In this document: positions 1 through 8,826 of the stretch, piece after piece
Layout of the letters: each line of letters starts with the position of its first letter
Numbering within the stretch: the first letter of the stretch is position 1
Assembly: GCF_003855255.1 (NCBI RefSeq)
Contig: NZ_CP034072.1
Coordinates: forward strand, 806,001-870,000
DNA: 64,000 nucleotides
Direction: 5' to 3'
Source: Mycolicibacterium nivoides
GTDB lineage: Bacteria > Actinomycetota > Actinomycetes > Mycobacteriales > Mycobacteriaceae
Notes under the pieces: model-generated
What the model was told of the DNA's origin: nothing
Database searches by the model: none
Seen by the model: the letters and a program-made list of their open reading frames with translations, nothing else
Position numbers and translations under genes: made by a program

Positions 1-548
1 GATCGATCCCCCCACACGCCGGCGGCTTTGTCCGCGACCACTGCGTCGTCTTGCCAGCTGTCCCAGAGCTTCTGGGCAACCTGGACGAACTCGTCGGCGC
101 GCGCATAGCGTGACGTGTGGTCGGGTAGCTCGTCGAGACCGAAATTGCGGGCCGCGTCCACGGTGGCGGTGGTGACGATGTTCCAGCCGGCGCGCCCGCC
201 GCTGACGTGATCCAGCGACGCGAAGCGGCGGGCCAGGTTATAGGGCGAGTTGTACGAGGTTGACGCGGTGGCGATGAGTCCGATTCGTTCGGTGACCGCC
301 ACCAGCGCCGTCAACAACGTCAACGGCTCGAGCACCCCGAGCGGACGGCGGCCCACGTCGCCGTTGAGTTGGGGGCTGTCGGCCAGGAACAGCGAGTCGA
401 AGGTGCCACGTTCGGCGGTCCTGGCCAGTTCGGCGTAGTGGTTGACGTCCGTTGCCGCGAACGGATTGCTTTCGGGCAGGCGCCACGACGCCTCATGGTG
501 ACCCGTGCTCATGAGGAACGCGTTCAGGTGCAGTTGACGAGCGCTCAC
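1..548 (-). CDS. NtaA/SnaA-type flavin-dependent monooxygenase, N-terminal part
   Basis: Reading the reverse strand from a GTG at 548 gives an open frame that runs off the window edge (182 codons). It contains the segments RGTFDSLFLADSP, YNLARRFASLDHVSGGRAGW and NIVTT, typical of the NtaA/SnaA/DszA branch of the bacterial luciferase-like (LLM) superfamily. These enzymes use FMNH2 from a partner reductase to oxidise sulfur or nitrogen compounds. The GTG is preferred because AGGAGG lies 8 nt upstream (plus-strand CCTCCT, 557-562); a later ATG at codon 13 has no such signal. A second member of the family is at 13351-14661. Substrate unknown; the C-terminal half is outside the window. Confidence 0.85.
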   Translation of the reverse strand, partial: MSARQLHLNAFLMSTGHHEASWRLPESNPFAATDVNHYAELARTAERGTFDSLFLADSPQLNGDVGRRPLGVLEPLTLLTALVAVTERIGLIATASTSYNSPYNLARRFASLDHVSGGRAGWNIVTTATVDAARNFGLDELPDHTSRYARADEFVQVAQKLWDSWQDDAVVADKAAGVWGDR

Positions 549-674
549 CTACCTGGCCTCCTGGGTGTGTGCGAAATCTGTTGATGTATCAGGTCGCAAC
601 GTATCCGCACCGCCCGGATTAATCTGCAAACCCGCGCTACGGGAATGCTGAAGCCGAACTGCGACGTCCGGGCG

Positions 675-1607
675 TCACGATGCGACACCGAGCGATTCGG
701 AGGGCTGCCCGGGTAGGGCCTGGTCTGCGATCGCCCGCAGTGTGCGCAGGATCAGCCCGATGTTCGGATCGCGCTGCCGGCCGGCGCGGACGACGGCGCT
801 GATGGCCCGCCCGCCGAGCTCGATACCTCCGACGACCAGGCTTTCCAGGTTGGCAGGGACCGACAGCCGGGGCACGATCGCCGACGCGATCTCGGTTGCC
901 GCCAGCTCGCAGATGTTCTGTGCCCCGATCAGCCGGTGCTTGACCTGTGGCGTGAAACCGGCGCTCTCGCAGGCATGTATGGCGGCGATCCCCAGCCCCG
1001 AATTCTGCGGACCGGTAACCCAGAACCCATCGGCGAGCGCTGACAGGCCCTGCTTGCGGATTCTCAGATGCGAATGGGTGGGAGCCAACAGCACGAGCGG
1101 CTCGAACAACAGCGGCACGGTGGTGAGTCCGCCGGTCGATTCCGCGCCGAGGAAGTCGTACTGGCAGGTGATCGCGACGTCAACCTCGCCCTGGCGGAGT
1201 AACCGCAGCGCTGCCGCGCTCGTGTCCTGTTGAACCTGTACACGCAGGTTCGGCTCCTCGGTGCTGAGGCGCTGCATCAGGGGCACGGCCAGGGTCGGAA
1301 TGCCCATGTTGAACGTGGCGATGGCGACCTGCCCGGACACCCGGTCCCGGGTTTCGGCCACCGCGCTCATGGCCTCGTCGACGGCGACGAGAACTCGGCG
1401 GACATGCTCGGCGAGGACCTGGCCGCTGCGGGTCAAACCGAGAGTCCGGCCGTCCCGTCGGAAGAGCACGGCTCCTGCTTCTTCTTCGAGCACGCGAAGT
1501 TGTTGGGATACAGCAGAACTGGTGATGCTGCGCCGCTCGGCTACGGCGGTCACCGAGCCCAGGTCGGCCAGATCGGACAAGAGCATCATCCGGCGGAGGT
1601 CCAGCAT
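675..1607 (-). CDS. LysR-family transcriptional regulator
   Basis: A 310-residue protein with an N-terminal winged helix (LADLGSVTAVAERRSITSSA, then SQQLRVLEEEAG) followed by a periplasmic-binding-like effector domain, the normal size and order for LysR regulators. An open frame continues 29 codons upstream, but the ATG at 1607 places the helix-turn-helix at the usual distance from the N-terminus. It sits between the flavin monooxygenase (1-548) and an aldo/keto reductase (1935-2876), all on the reverse strand, and is the only regulator in the left island. Its effector is not known; a sulfur-status role like CysB/Cbl is inference from the neighbours. Confidence 0.88.
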   Translation of the reverse strand: MLDLRRMMLLSDLADLGSVTAVAERRSITSSAVSQQLRVLEEEAGAVLFRRDGRTLGLTRSGQVLAEHVRRVLVAVDEAMSAVAETRDRVSGQVAIATFNMGIPTLAVPLMQRLSTEEPNLRVQVQQDTSAAALRLLRQGEVDVAITCQYDFLGAESTGGLTTVPLLFEPLVLLAPTHSHLRIRKQGLSALADGFWVTGPQNSGLGIAAIHACESAGFTPQVKHRLIGAQNICELAATEIASAIVPRLSVPANLESLVVGGIELGGRAISAVVRAGRQRDPNIGLILRTLRAIADQALPGQPSESLGVAS

Positions 1608-1934
1608 CAGACACCCCCGGTACTGCGATGGGCGGCGGTAGGCAGGAGAGACATGGTGGACCTCATCAGCTCGGTACGAATATGCGGCTGACACCCCACG
1701 GACGGCAGCGGCGTCGATCGGTGTTTGTCGATGGTGGCTGTGGGACAGCGCGACGGGCAGCGGCCCGGAGCTGCTTCAGCGACAACAGATCGCGCTACAG
1801 TCGCGCATGAGATCGACGTGTAGCGAAGTGGTGAAGTCCGTCGAATTCACAGAGTCGATGATGGCAGAAGGACCCGGGTGGACGCATCGGCGTTGCGCCA
1901 ACCGCGGGTCCTGACAATGGCCCTGAGCAGGGCT
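1608..1934. other. Intergenic stretch without a convincing gene
   Basis: These 327 bases separate the LysR gene from the aldo/keto reductase. They contain the hairpin at 1869-1912 and presumably the LysR promoter. Small open frames here show no recognisable protein features. Confidence 0.5.
1869..1912 (-). terminator. GC-rich hairpin downstream of the aldo/keto reductase gene
   Basis: The outer arms AGGACCCG (1869-1876) and CGGGTCCT (1905-1912) are perfect inverted repeats, and the sequence inside (GGTGGACGCA against TGCGCCAACC) pairs imperfectly. It begins 22 nt past the stop of the reverse-strand gene ending at 1935, where a terminator would be expected. There is no clear U tract, as is common in mycobacteria. 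Confidence 0.45.
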
Positions 1935-2876
1935 TTACACGGGACTGTCGGCAGGAATCACCGCGGTTGTAATTCCCGCGTCATCAAGGCGACGCCGGGC
2001 CTCGGCATACACATCGGCCGGGAGCGGACCCCGGCGCGCGGCAACCGCGTTCTGTCGCACATGGTCCGGGTCGGCCGTTCCGGCGATGACTGTCGTAACG
2101 CCCGGAGTCGTGATCGCATACCGCAGCAGGAATCCCTGCTGGCTGTCTTGGTCGCGAAGCTCATCGAGGCCGGTGTCGGCCCAGGTGACCGGACGTCCGT
2201 CGACAGTGGTCTTCTCGCGCTTGCCCGCCTGGGCCACACCGCCACGCACGATGATGCCGAAGCCGCGGTCACCGGCGATCTGGATACGAGTCTCCAGATC
2301 GCGTTCGAGGGCCGAGAACGGCACCTGGAACGCCGAGAACTCGTCGATCTGCAGGTGATCGTCGATCTCGGGGAGCGTGGAGGACACTCCGAATGACAGG
2401 ATCTTGCCTTCCTCACGCAGCTCGGTCAGGGTCTCGACCGCGCCGTCACGCCGTAGCACTTGCAGGGACGGGCTGATGTGCAATTGCACCAGGTCGAGGC
2501 GGTCGGTGCGCAGCCGTCGCAGACTCTGCTCGACGCCGGCGCGGATGTTGGCCGGGGAGTAATCGTGTGGAAGGGGTCCAGGCGGGGCGTCAGGCTGGAA
2601 GTCCAGCGGGCATCCCGCTTTGGAAGCCAGGAAGTACTCATCGCGCCGGGCACCGATATGCCGGCCGATGCGCTCCTCGCTGAGGGCGTAGTCCACCGAG
2701 GTATCGATGAAGTTGATGCCTTCGTCGAGCACGGTGTTGAGCACCTCTGCGGCCACCGACTCGTCCAGCGGTCTCGGATTCCGGTGTGGTTCTCCACGTA
2801 GTTCCATGGCTCCGAAACCGAGGACGGTCACCTGCGGTCCGTTGTCACCGAGCCGGCGCCGTTCCAGATCACTCAC
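1935..2876 (-). CDS. Aldo/keto reductase
   Basis: A 313-residue NAD(P)H-dependent aldehyde/ketone reductase of the TIM-barrel AKR superfamily. The catalytic tetrad is visible as D58, Y63, K86 and H133 (segments FIDTSVDYA, ASKAG and QLHIS). Translation starts at GTG with GGAGG about 9 nt upstream. It is divergent from the dioxygenase at 3126, so both genes may share control in the 249-bp gap. A second, distantly related AKR lies at 4095. Physiological substrate unknown; it may reduce an aldehyde released by the neighbouring oxygenases (inference). Confidence 0.88.
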   Translation of the reverse strand: MSDLERRRLGDNGPQVTVLGFGAMELRGEPHRNPRPLDESVAAEVLNTVLDEGINFIDTSVDYALSEERIGRHIGARRDEYFLASKAGCPLDFQPDAPPGPLPHDYSPANIRAGVEQSLRRLRTDRLDLVQLHISPSLQVLRRDGAVETLTELREEGKILSFGVSSTLPEIDDHLQIDEFSAFQVPFSALERDLETRIQIAGDRGFGIIVRGGVAQAGKREKTTVDGRPVTWADTGLDELRDQDSQQGFLLRYAITTPGVTTVIAGTADPDHVRQNAVAARRGPLPADVYAEARRRLDDAGITTAVIPADSPV

Positions 2877-3125
2877 GTGAGTATGCCTCCGATGCGTTGT
2901 AGTCGTAAGCGATGGTGATTGCCCCCGAGGACCTCATCAAGGGCCGCACGCTACGCGATCCGTTAATCAGATCTGTCCGGTCGTGCCAGACATTAAGCGG
3001 CTCTGAATTGTTCCGGTAGCCAAAGACTGTTGTTCGAGCCAATCCGCGCGCTGACGCTAACGAGTGCGAGATCCGGGCCACCGGCTCGCCAGCCCAACGC
3101 CGAGTCAAGACAAGGGAGTCAGCAC
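2877..3125. promoter_or_regulatory. Divergent promoter region between the AKR and dioxygenase genes
   Basis: A 249-bp gap between two divergent genes must hold both promoters. The middle (around 2965-3010) is locally AT-richer. I could not assign a specific operator; a LysR site is possible because the only regulator nearby is LysR-type. Confidence 0.4.
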
Positions 3126-4079
3126 ATGACCGACCTCACCGAAAAAGTCAGGGAAAGCGGCCCTCTCACCGACGCCGGTCTGGACATCGTGCCGGTCGCG
3201 GGATACATCGGCGCCGAGATCCACGGTGTCGACCTGCGCGGCGAGCTGGAGGCCGGCGTCGTGGACGAGATCCGCGACGCCCTGCACACCTACAAAGTCA
3301 TCTTCTTCCGCGATCAGGAGATCGGCCACGCCGAACAGATCGCGTTCGCACGGAATTTCGGCAAGGTGACCCCGGCCCATCCGCACGAGGAGGAGCCGCC
3401 GGAGGGGTTCCCCGAGATCCTGCCGATCGACAGCCGCCGCTATGAGCGTCATCTGGGCCGCAAGCGCACCTCGTACGACAACAGCTGGCACACCGATGTC
3501 ACCGCACTGGTGAACCCGCCCGCGGCGTCGATCCTGCGCGCGCACATCCTGCCGCCCTACGGCGGTGACACGGCGTGGACCAATCTCGTTGCGGCGTACG
3601 AGAACCTGCCCAAGGAGCTCCGTGACTTCGCCGACAAGCTCGACATCAAGCATCAGTTCAACGCCCGTGCGGTGGCCGGCAGTCAGCGGGACCGCAAGGT
3701 GCGGGAGGCGAACCTGGTGACCTATCACCCCGCCGTCCGGGTGCATCCGGTCACGGGGGAGCGCGCTCTGTTCGTCAGTCCCGGCTTCACCCGCGGTGCC
3801 CGCGAGATCCGGGGTTACTCGCCGACACAGAGTGAGGCCATCCTCAAGCTGCTGTGGGACGAGGCGACCCGCACCGAGTACACGGTCCGGTTCCGTTGGG
3901 CTCCGGGCAGCATCGCGTTCTGGGACAACCGGGCCACCGCGCACCTGGCGATCGCCGACGCCGGCCACCTCGACTACGACCGGGTGCTCTACCGCGTCAC
4001 CCTCGAGGGAGATGTCCCCACAGGCGTCGACGGACGAGTCTCCGAATCCGTTTCCGGTGAACCCTTTTTCGGATCCTAA
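3126..4079 (+). CDS. TauD/TfdA-family Fe(II)/2-oxoglutarate dioxygenase
   Basis: A 317-residue member of the taurine dioxygenase family, which hydroxylates the carbon next to a sulfonate or sulfate ester using Fe(II), O2 and 2-oxoglutarate and so releases sulfite or sulfate. The iron ligands are H122 and D124 (NSWHTD) and H273 (ATAHLA); R290 is the expected 2-oxoglutarate anchor. The ATG at 3126 is preceded by AAGGGAG; an upstream in-frame codon at 3030 would add 32 residues not typical of the family. Some family members act on phenoxyacetates instead, so the sulfur role rests on context. Confidence 0.9.
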   Translation: MTDLTEKVRESGPLTDAGLDIVPVAGYIGAEIHGVDLRGELEAGVVDEIRDALHTYKVIFFRDQEIGHAEQIAFARNFGKVTPAHPHEEEPPEGFPEILPIDSRRYERHLGRKRTSYDNSWHTDVTALVNPPAASILRAHILPPYGGDTAWTNLVAAYENLPKELRDFADKLDIKHQFNARAVAGSQRDRKVREANLVTYHPAVRVHPVTGERALFVSPGFTRGAREIRGYSPTQSEAILKLLWDEATRTEYTVRFRWAPGSIAFWDNRATAHLAIADAGHLDYDRVLYRVTLEGDVPTGVDGRVSESVSGEPFFGS

Positions 4080-4094
4080 GAAAGAAGACAACTG

Positions 4095-5114
4095 ATGACA
4101 GAGGCACAACCACCGATCGAGCACCGGCGGCTGGGCACCGGCGGGCCGGAAGTATCGGCAATCGGGCTGGGGTTCATGAGCTTTCGGACCTCAGCCGGCG
4201 CCGAGGACGAGAAGCAGGCGACCGAATTGGTCGCCGAGGCGATCGACCTGGGTGTCACGCTGTTCGATACCGCCGACGTGTACGGCCCCGAGTTCAGCGA
4301 GATCCTGCTGGGTAAGGCAATCCGGGGCCGGCGTGATGCGCTGACCATCGCCACGAAGTTCGGTAACGCGCTGGATCGCGACTCCAACCCCGACGCGCGT
4401 GCCCTGGACGGTCGGCCCGAATACGTCCGCACCGCGATCGAGGGTTCGCTGCGCCGCCTCGGGGTGGACCACATCGATCTGTATTACCAGCACCGCGTCG
4501 ATCCCGAGGTGCCCATCGAAGACACCGTCGGGGCATTGGCGGAACTGGTTGCGGCGGGCAAGGTACGCCACATCGGCCTGTCCGAACCCGGTCCGCAGAC
4601 CCTGCGCCGCGCCCACGCCGTCCATCCGATCGCCGCGATCCAGAACGAATGGTCGTTGTTCACCAGGGATATCGAGGTCGATACCGTGCCGGTCGCCCGC
4701 GAACTCGGCATCGGCATCGTGCCCTACTCGCCGTTGGGACGCGGTTGGCTGACCGGGAGCGTGCGCAGCGCCGAGGACATCAAGGGGGTGCAGAGCCGTC
4801 ATCCGCGTTTCGGTGCCGACGTGTTCGACCACAACCGGGCGCTGGCCGACACCGTGACCGAGATCGCGGCTCAGATCGGTGCCCGGCCCAGCCAGGTCGC
4901 GCTGGCCTGGGTGCTCTCGCGTGGTCAGGATGTAGTGCCGATCCCCGGAACTCGCCATCCGGAGTTCCTCCGGGAGAACCTCGGAGCGCTCACGGTGGAG
5001 CTCGGTGCGGAACACCTGGGTCGACTGGAGGCCATCGCCGATCAGGTCGGCGGCCATCGGTCGATCCGTCCGGAGCACCTCGGTGTAGAGGCTCCAGCGG
5101 CGGCGGCTTCGTGA
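4095..5114 (+). CDS. Aldo/keto reductase
   Basis: A 339-residue AKR with the full tetrad D58, Y63, K88 and H133 (FDTADVYG, ATKFG, YYQHRVD) and the late NADP-binding segment VPIPGTRHPEFLREN. It follows the dioxygenase by 15 nt and overlaps the next gene by 4 nt, so 3126-5908 is very probably one operon. It resembles the YajO/Tas-type AKRs that reduce small aldehydes and ketones; an attractive role is reduction of the aldehyde left after dioxygenase-driven desulfonation (inference). Confidence 0.9.
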   Translation: MTEAQPPIEHRRLGTGGPEVSAIGLGFMSFRTSAGAEDEKQATELVAEAIDLGVTLFDTADVYGPEFSEILLGKAIRGRRDALTIATKFGNALDRDSNPDARALDGRPEYVRTAIEGSLRRLGVDHIDLYYQHRVDPEVPIEDTVGALAELVAAGKVRHIGLSEPGPQTLRRAHAVHPIAAIQNEWSLFTRDIEVDTVPVARELGIGIVPYSPLGRGWLTGSVRSAEDIKGVQSRHPRFGADVFDHNRALADTVTEIAAQIGARPSQVALAWVLSRGQDVVPIPGTRHPEFLRENLGALTVELGAEHLGRLEAIADQVGGHRSIRPEHLGVEAPAAAAS

Positions 5115-5908
5115 CCGTCATCGCCCGTTACGGCGACATCGACGCGGTGCTGGGGGTGCACAGCGAGACGCTGGCACTGCAACTCGCGCATCGGTCGGTG
5201 CGCAGGTTCACCGCGGAACCGGTGACCGATGAGCAACTTTCGGCGCTGGTCGCCGCCGCCCAGTCGGCGGCTACCAGCTCGAATCTGCAACCGTGGAGCG
5301 TGATCGCCATCCGCGATCCGCAGCGCAAGGCCCGACTGGCGAGGCTGGCCAACAACCAGCAGTTCATCAACGAGGCACCGCTGTTTCTGGTCTGGGTGGC
5401 CGATCTGGGGCGAGCGCGCCGGCTGGCGCAGCGGTCGGGGGCAGCGCTGGATGGTGCGGACTACCTGGAGACCACGATCATCGGTTTCGTCGACACCGCA
5501 CTGGCCGCGCAGAACGCGGTGATGGCCGCCGAATCATTGGGGCTGGGTACCGTTTTCGTCGGGGCGATCCGCAACCACCCCGAAGAGGTAGCAGCCGAGC
5601 TGGGACTGTCGCCACACGCCGTGGCGACCTTCGGCCTCGCCGTCGGTACTCCCGACCCGACAGAGAACGCGGGAATCAAGCCGCGGTTGCCCCAGGACGC
5701 GGTGCTGCACCGTGAGCGGTACGACGCCCAGGCGGCGGATTCGCATCTGCCCGCCTACGACGAGCGGCTGGCGGTCTACAACAACCGCTACGGTCTGTCG
5801 GGCAGCTGGAGTGAGCGGGTGCTGAGCCGGCTGGCCGGCCCGCATTCGCTGTCCGGGCGACACCGGCTGCGCGAGCAACTGGAACGCCTGGGCCTGCCCT
5901 CGCGCTGA
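5111..5908 (+). CDS. NfsA-type nitroreductase / flavin reductase
   Basis: A 265-residue nitroreductase-family flavoprotein. The N-terminal RSVRRFTAEPVTDEQLSALV and the AAQSAATSSNLQPWS segment form the FMN site typical of NfsA/FRP-like NADPH oxidoreductases, and FGLAVGTPD follows later. The GTG start lies inside the stop of the preceding AKR gene (GTGA overlap). A longer upstream open frame exists but runs inside that gene. Such enzymes can supply reduced FMN to two-component monooxygenases like those at 1-548 and 13351-14661 (inference). Confidence 0.87.
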   Translation: MTVIARYGDIDAVLGVHSETLALQLAHRSVRRFTAEPVTDEQLSALVAAAQSAATSSNLQPWSVIAIRDPQRKARLARLANNQQFINEAPLFLVWVADLGRARRLAQRSGAALDGADYLETTIIGFVDTALAAQNAVMAAESLGLGTVFVGAIRNHPEEVAAELGLSPHAVATFGLAVGTPDPTENAGIKPRLPQDAVLHRERYDAQAADSHLPAYDERLAVYNNRYGLSGSWSERVLSRLAGPHSLSGRHRLREQLERLGLPSR

Positions 5909-5922
5909 CCGGGCGACACGCA

Positions 5923-5956
5923 ACGAGCCGCTGAGCAGAAATGCTCAGCGGCTCGT
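5923..5956. terminator. Perfect 15-bp hairpin, bidirectional terminator
   Basis: Two perfectly complementary 15-nt arms (5923-5937 and 5942-5956) enclose a GAAA tetraloop. It lies between the convergent genes ending at 5908 (+) and 5975 (-) and can terminate transcription from both sides. Confidence 0.85.
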
Positions 5957-5974
5957 CTCGCATAGGGCTCGTGA

Positions 5975-7189
5975 TCAGAAGAAGCCGGTGTCAGGCAGCT
6001 TTGCCCCGTTGACCGCGACATCGCCGAGCACCCGCGCCTTGTAGACGGTCGGGTTGTGGGAGAACAGGGTTCGAAGATTGCGCCAGTGCCGGTCCAGATG
6101 CGACGCCGATCGCACCGACGAGGCGCCGCCGGCATCGAAGATGCGCGAGGCGGCCCGCAATGCGGGCTGTTCGATCGCCACCTTGACCCGGGCGGCGGCC
6201 ACGGCGCCCTGATCCTCCAGGCGGGCGTCGATCCCGCTGACCCGGGCGGTGTCGAGGGCCGGGGCCAGCTCGGTCGCCGCCCGCAGCACCAATGCCTCGG
6301 CGGTGTAGGCCACCGCATCGATCTCACCGACGATCTCCAGCAGCTGCGGGTCGGCCGACGGGGTGTCGGTGGTGGCAAAGGTGTAGGTGCGGTGGCGATC
6401 ACGGACCAGCGTCGCGGCCTCGGCGGTCAGGGTCTTGAGGATTCCGGCCGCGATCGCGTGCAGGTACAGCTGCACCAACGCGCCGCGCGCCCGGTCCACT
6501 CCGACATTGGTGCCGATCGGCAACACCTCGTCGTCGTGCACCGCGACATCCTCGAATATGGTTGTCCCGCTACCTGTGTGGCGTTGGCCGATCCCGTCCC
6601 AGTCGTCCGCGTGGACGATGCCGGCCCGGTCGGCCGGAATCACCGCGGCGACCGGCGCGCCTTTCTCGTTCTCGGCGGTGGCGCGCACGTAGTCGGAGAA
6701 CTGGGCGCCGGTGCTGTAGAACTTGCGGCCGGTCAGCCGCAGCCCGTCCGCGGAGCGCACGAGCTTCGTGTCATAGGCCTGGCCGCCCACTCGGGCGCTG
6801 GTCAGCTCAGAGCTCACCCCTCCGATCAGGTGACCTTCGGCCACCACGGACAGCCACCGATCCTTGGCCGGGCTGCCCGGGACACGCTGCAGTTCCTCGA
6901 CTGTCGCGTAGTGCACCCGCAGGATGTGGGTCAGGTCGGGGTCGGCCTGGGCCAGCCTGATGACCAGTTCGAAGAACTCGGGCACGGTGAAGTCACCGCC
7001 GCCGAGTTCGCCTGCCAGTCGGACCGCGCCCAGTCGATGCTCACGCACCAGGCTCAGCCCGTGCCCGGGTGGTTCGTGGCCGCCCTCGTCCAGGCGTCGG
7101 CGGTAGTCGGCGGCGATCGCGTCGAGCACCTCCTGCAGCTGTTGTCCCCGCGGAACGGCACGGGCCGTCAGTACCGAGTCGGTGGTCAT
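5975..7189 (-). CDS. SfnB/DszC-type acyl-CoA dehydrogenase-fold oxidoreductase
   Basis: A 404-residue protein of the acyl-CoA dehydrogenase fold, closest in layout to the SfnB and DszC flavin-dependent monooxygenases used for dimethylsulfone and dibenzothiophene rather than beta-oxidation enzymes. Visible are the flavin-site stretch GGVSSELTSARVG, then LTGRKFYSTGAQFSDY, and a C-terminal helical domain with FDAGGASSVRSASHLDRHWRN. The ATG at 7189 is chosen over a much longer frame that overlaps the transporter gene. It is the last gene of a reverse operon whose other members form a peptide-class ABC importer. Substrate unknown. Confidence 0.85.
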   Translation of the reverse strand: MTTDSVLTARAVPRGQQLQEVLDAIAADYRRRLDEGGHEPPGHGLSLVREHRLGAVRLAGELGGGDFTVPEFFELVIRLAQADPDLTHILRVHYATVEELQRVPGSPAKDRWLSVVAEGHLIGGVSSELTSARVGGQAYDTKLVRSADGLRLTGRKFYSTGAQFSDYVRATAENEKGAPVAAVIPADRAGIVHADDWDGIGQRHTGSGTTIFEDVAVHDDEVLPIGTNVGVDRARGALVQLYLHAIAAGILKTLTAEAATLVRDRHRTYTFATTDTPSADPQLLEIVGEIDAVAYTAEALVLRAATELAPALDTARVSGIDARLEDQGAVAAARVKVAIEQPALRAASRIFDAGGASSVRSASHLDRHWRNLRTLFSHNPTVYKARVLGDVAVNGAKLPDTGFF

Positions 7190-7194
7190 CGGTG

Positions 7195-8826
7195 TCAATC
7201 CTTTCCGGTGGTTGCGGCCGAGGTGTCGTCGATCCAGGCGTTGTAGAACCAGGGCACCGAGTTGGCCGCGTTTGCGAATCCCCGCACCCGTGGGGCGACG
7301 GCGAAAATCTGGGTGTCTTCGAGCAGCGGAATGGAGTACGCGTTGTCGATGACGTAGCTGTTGTATTCCTCGAGCACTTTCAGCCGCTCGGCCGGATCGG
7401 TGGCTTCGATCTGGGCATGCAGCATGCGGTCGATCGCCGGGTCCGCGCCGTCGAGGGCGTACAGATCGCCGCCCTTGCTGTCGTAGTTCTGCCACAACCG
7501 CACCGGGTCGGCGGTGGGCCAGCCGTTGCGCCGCAGACCCACCGAATCCTCGATGCTGGCGGTGGGGTAGTTGGCGAAGTCGGTCTGGCGGATGACCAAC
7601 CGGATGCCGATGCGCCGCAATTGCCGCTGGATCAGTTCGTACATCGGCTTGGCGGTGTGGTCGTAAACATCCACATAGATCTTCACCGCCAACTCGTGGC
7701 CGTCCTTGACCCGGTAGCCGTCGGTGTTGACGTGGGTCCATCCGGAGGCTTCCAGCCTCCGGATCGCCTCGTTCGGGTCGAAGCGGACCGCGTCACTGCG
7801 ATCGGTGTAGCCGGGGAAGTTCTTCGTGACGATGTTCTGGGCGGGTTTCCAGTTGTCGGTGTAGAGGGTGTGCAGGATCTCGTTGCGGTCGATTCCGAAG
7901 CCGATCGCTTTGCGTACGTTGATATCCCGCATGAAAGGAGCGGTCTGGCGGACGTCGAGGGTGTTGGCCAGACCGGGAGTGCGCAGCCCGCGCACATCGA
8001 AGCCCTCCCGGGTCAGCAGGCGCTCATCCGGGGGCTGGGAGTAGCGGACGGCGTCGGCCTGCCCGGCCCGTAACGCCCCCACCCGGACGCTGTCCTCGGT
8101 CACCGGGATGACGGTGACGGTGTCCAGATACGCCTCGCCCTGGTGCGGCGCGGTCGCCGGTGCCCAGTTGTAGCCCCGGCGCTTGGACAGCACGATCTGC
8201 TTGTCCGGGATCTCCGAGGTCGCGACGAACGGTCCGGACCCGATCAGGTTGGTGACGACAGACTGCTGTTCCTTGGTGGCGTCGATCGTGGCGTCGGCGA
8301 CCAGACCTGAGGTGTTCAACGACAGCACCGCGATGAACGGCGCGTACGGCTTGCGCAGCGCGACGCGGACGGTGCGGCGTGCGGGGTCGGCCGTGATCGA
8401 GTCGACCTCCGGGAAGTAGGTGTTGCGCGTGATGCCTTTGTCTTTGTCTCCTTTCGCTTCCCATTCCAGGTTGCGGCGCACCGACTCGGCGTCGACCGGT
8501 TGGCCGTTGCTGTAGCTGGCTCCGTCGCGGATGGTGAACTCGTAGATGCGCTTGGACGGGTCGACAGTCCACTTCTGCGCGATCCACGGCACGAAGTCGA
8601 ACGTCTTGGGGTCCTGGTAGACCAGGCGGTCCAGCATCTGGTCCTTGAGCAGGCTGTTCTGCCAGTAGCTGACCTGGATCTGCAAGGAGGCAGGCGCCTC
8701 GGCGTCCAGGTACGTCAGGTCGCCACCCCGGGCGCCGGGCGCCCGGGTGGGGGACGGGGCATCGGAGCAGGCGCTCACCGAGCCGGCGACGATCAGGATC
8801 GCGGCCACCGCCCGTCGGATCGTCAC
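7195..8826 (-). CDS. ABC transporter solute-binding lipoprotein, family 5
   Basis: A 543-residue extracytoplasmic binding protein of the DppA/OppA/NikA class. The N-terminus is a lipoprotein signal with lipobox VSAC (C20). Typical binding-protein segments follow, including LAEKW-like IAQKWTVDPSKRIYEFTIRD and SNGQPVDAESV. Translation begins with GTG overlapping the stop of the ATPase gene by 4 nt. It lies 5 nt ahead of the SfnB-like gene. Family members bind peptides, nickel chelates, glutathione or other small molecules; the ligand cannot be read from sequence, and an organosulfur ligand is inference. Confidence 0.9.
   Translation of the reverse strand: MTIRRAVAAILIVAGSVSACSDAPSPTRAPGARGGDLTYLDAEAPASLQIQVSYWQNSLLKDQMLDRLVYQDPKTFDFVPWIAQKWTVDPSKRIYEFTIRDGASYSNGQPVDAESVRRNLEWEAKGDKDKGITRNTYFPEVDSITADPARRTVRVALRKPYAPFIAVLSLNTSGLVADATIDATKEQQSVVTNLIGSGPFVATSEIPDKQIVLSKRRGYNWAPATAPHQGEAYLDTVTVIPVTEDSVRVGALRAGQADAVRYSQPPDERLLTREGFDVRGLRTPGLANTLDVRQTAPFMRDINVRKAIGFGIDRNEILHTLYTDNWKPAQNIVTKNFPGYTDRSDAVRFDPNEAIRRLEASGWTHVNTDGYRVKDGHELAVKIYVDVYDHTAKPMYELIQRQLRRIGIRLVIRQTDFANYPTASIEDSVGLRRNGWPTADPVRLWQNYDSKGGDLYALDGADPAIDRMLHAQIEATDPAERLKVLEEYNSYVIDNAYSIPLLEDTQIFAVAPRVRGFANAANSVPWFYNAWIDDTSAATTGKD

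Noticed and set aside
3030..3125. Upstream start for the TauD-like dioxygenase
   Set aside because: The 32 extra residues are not family-like, and AAGGGAG precedes the ATG at 3126.
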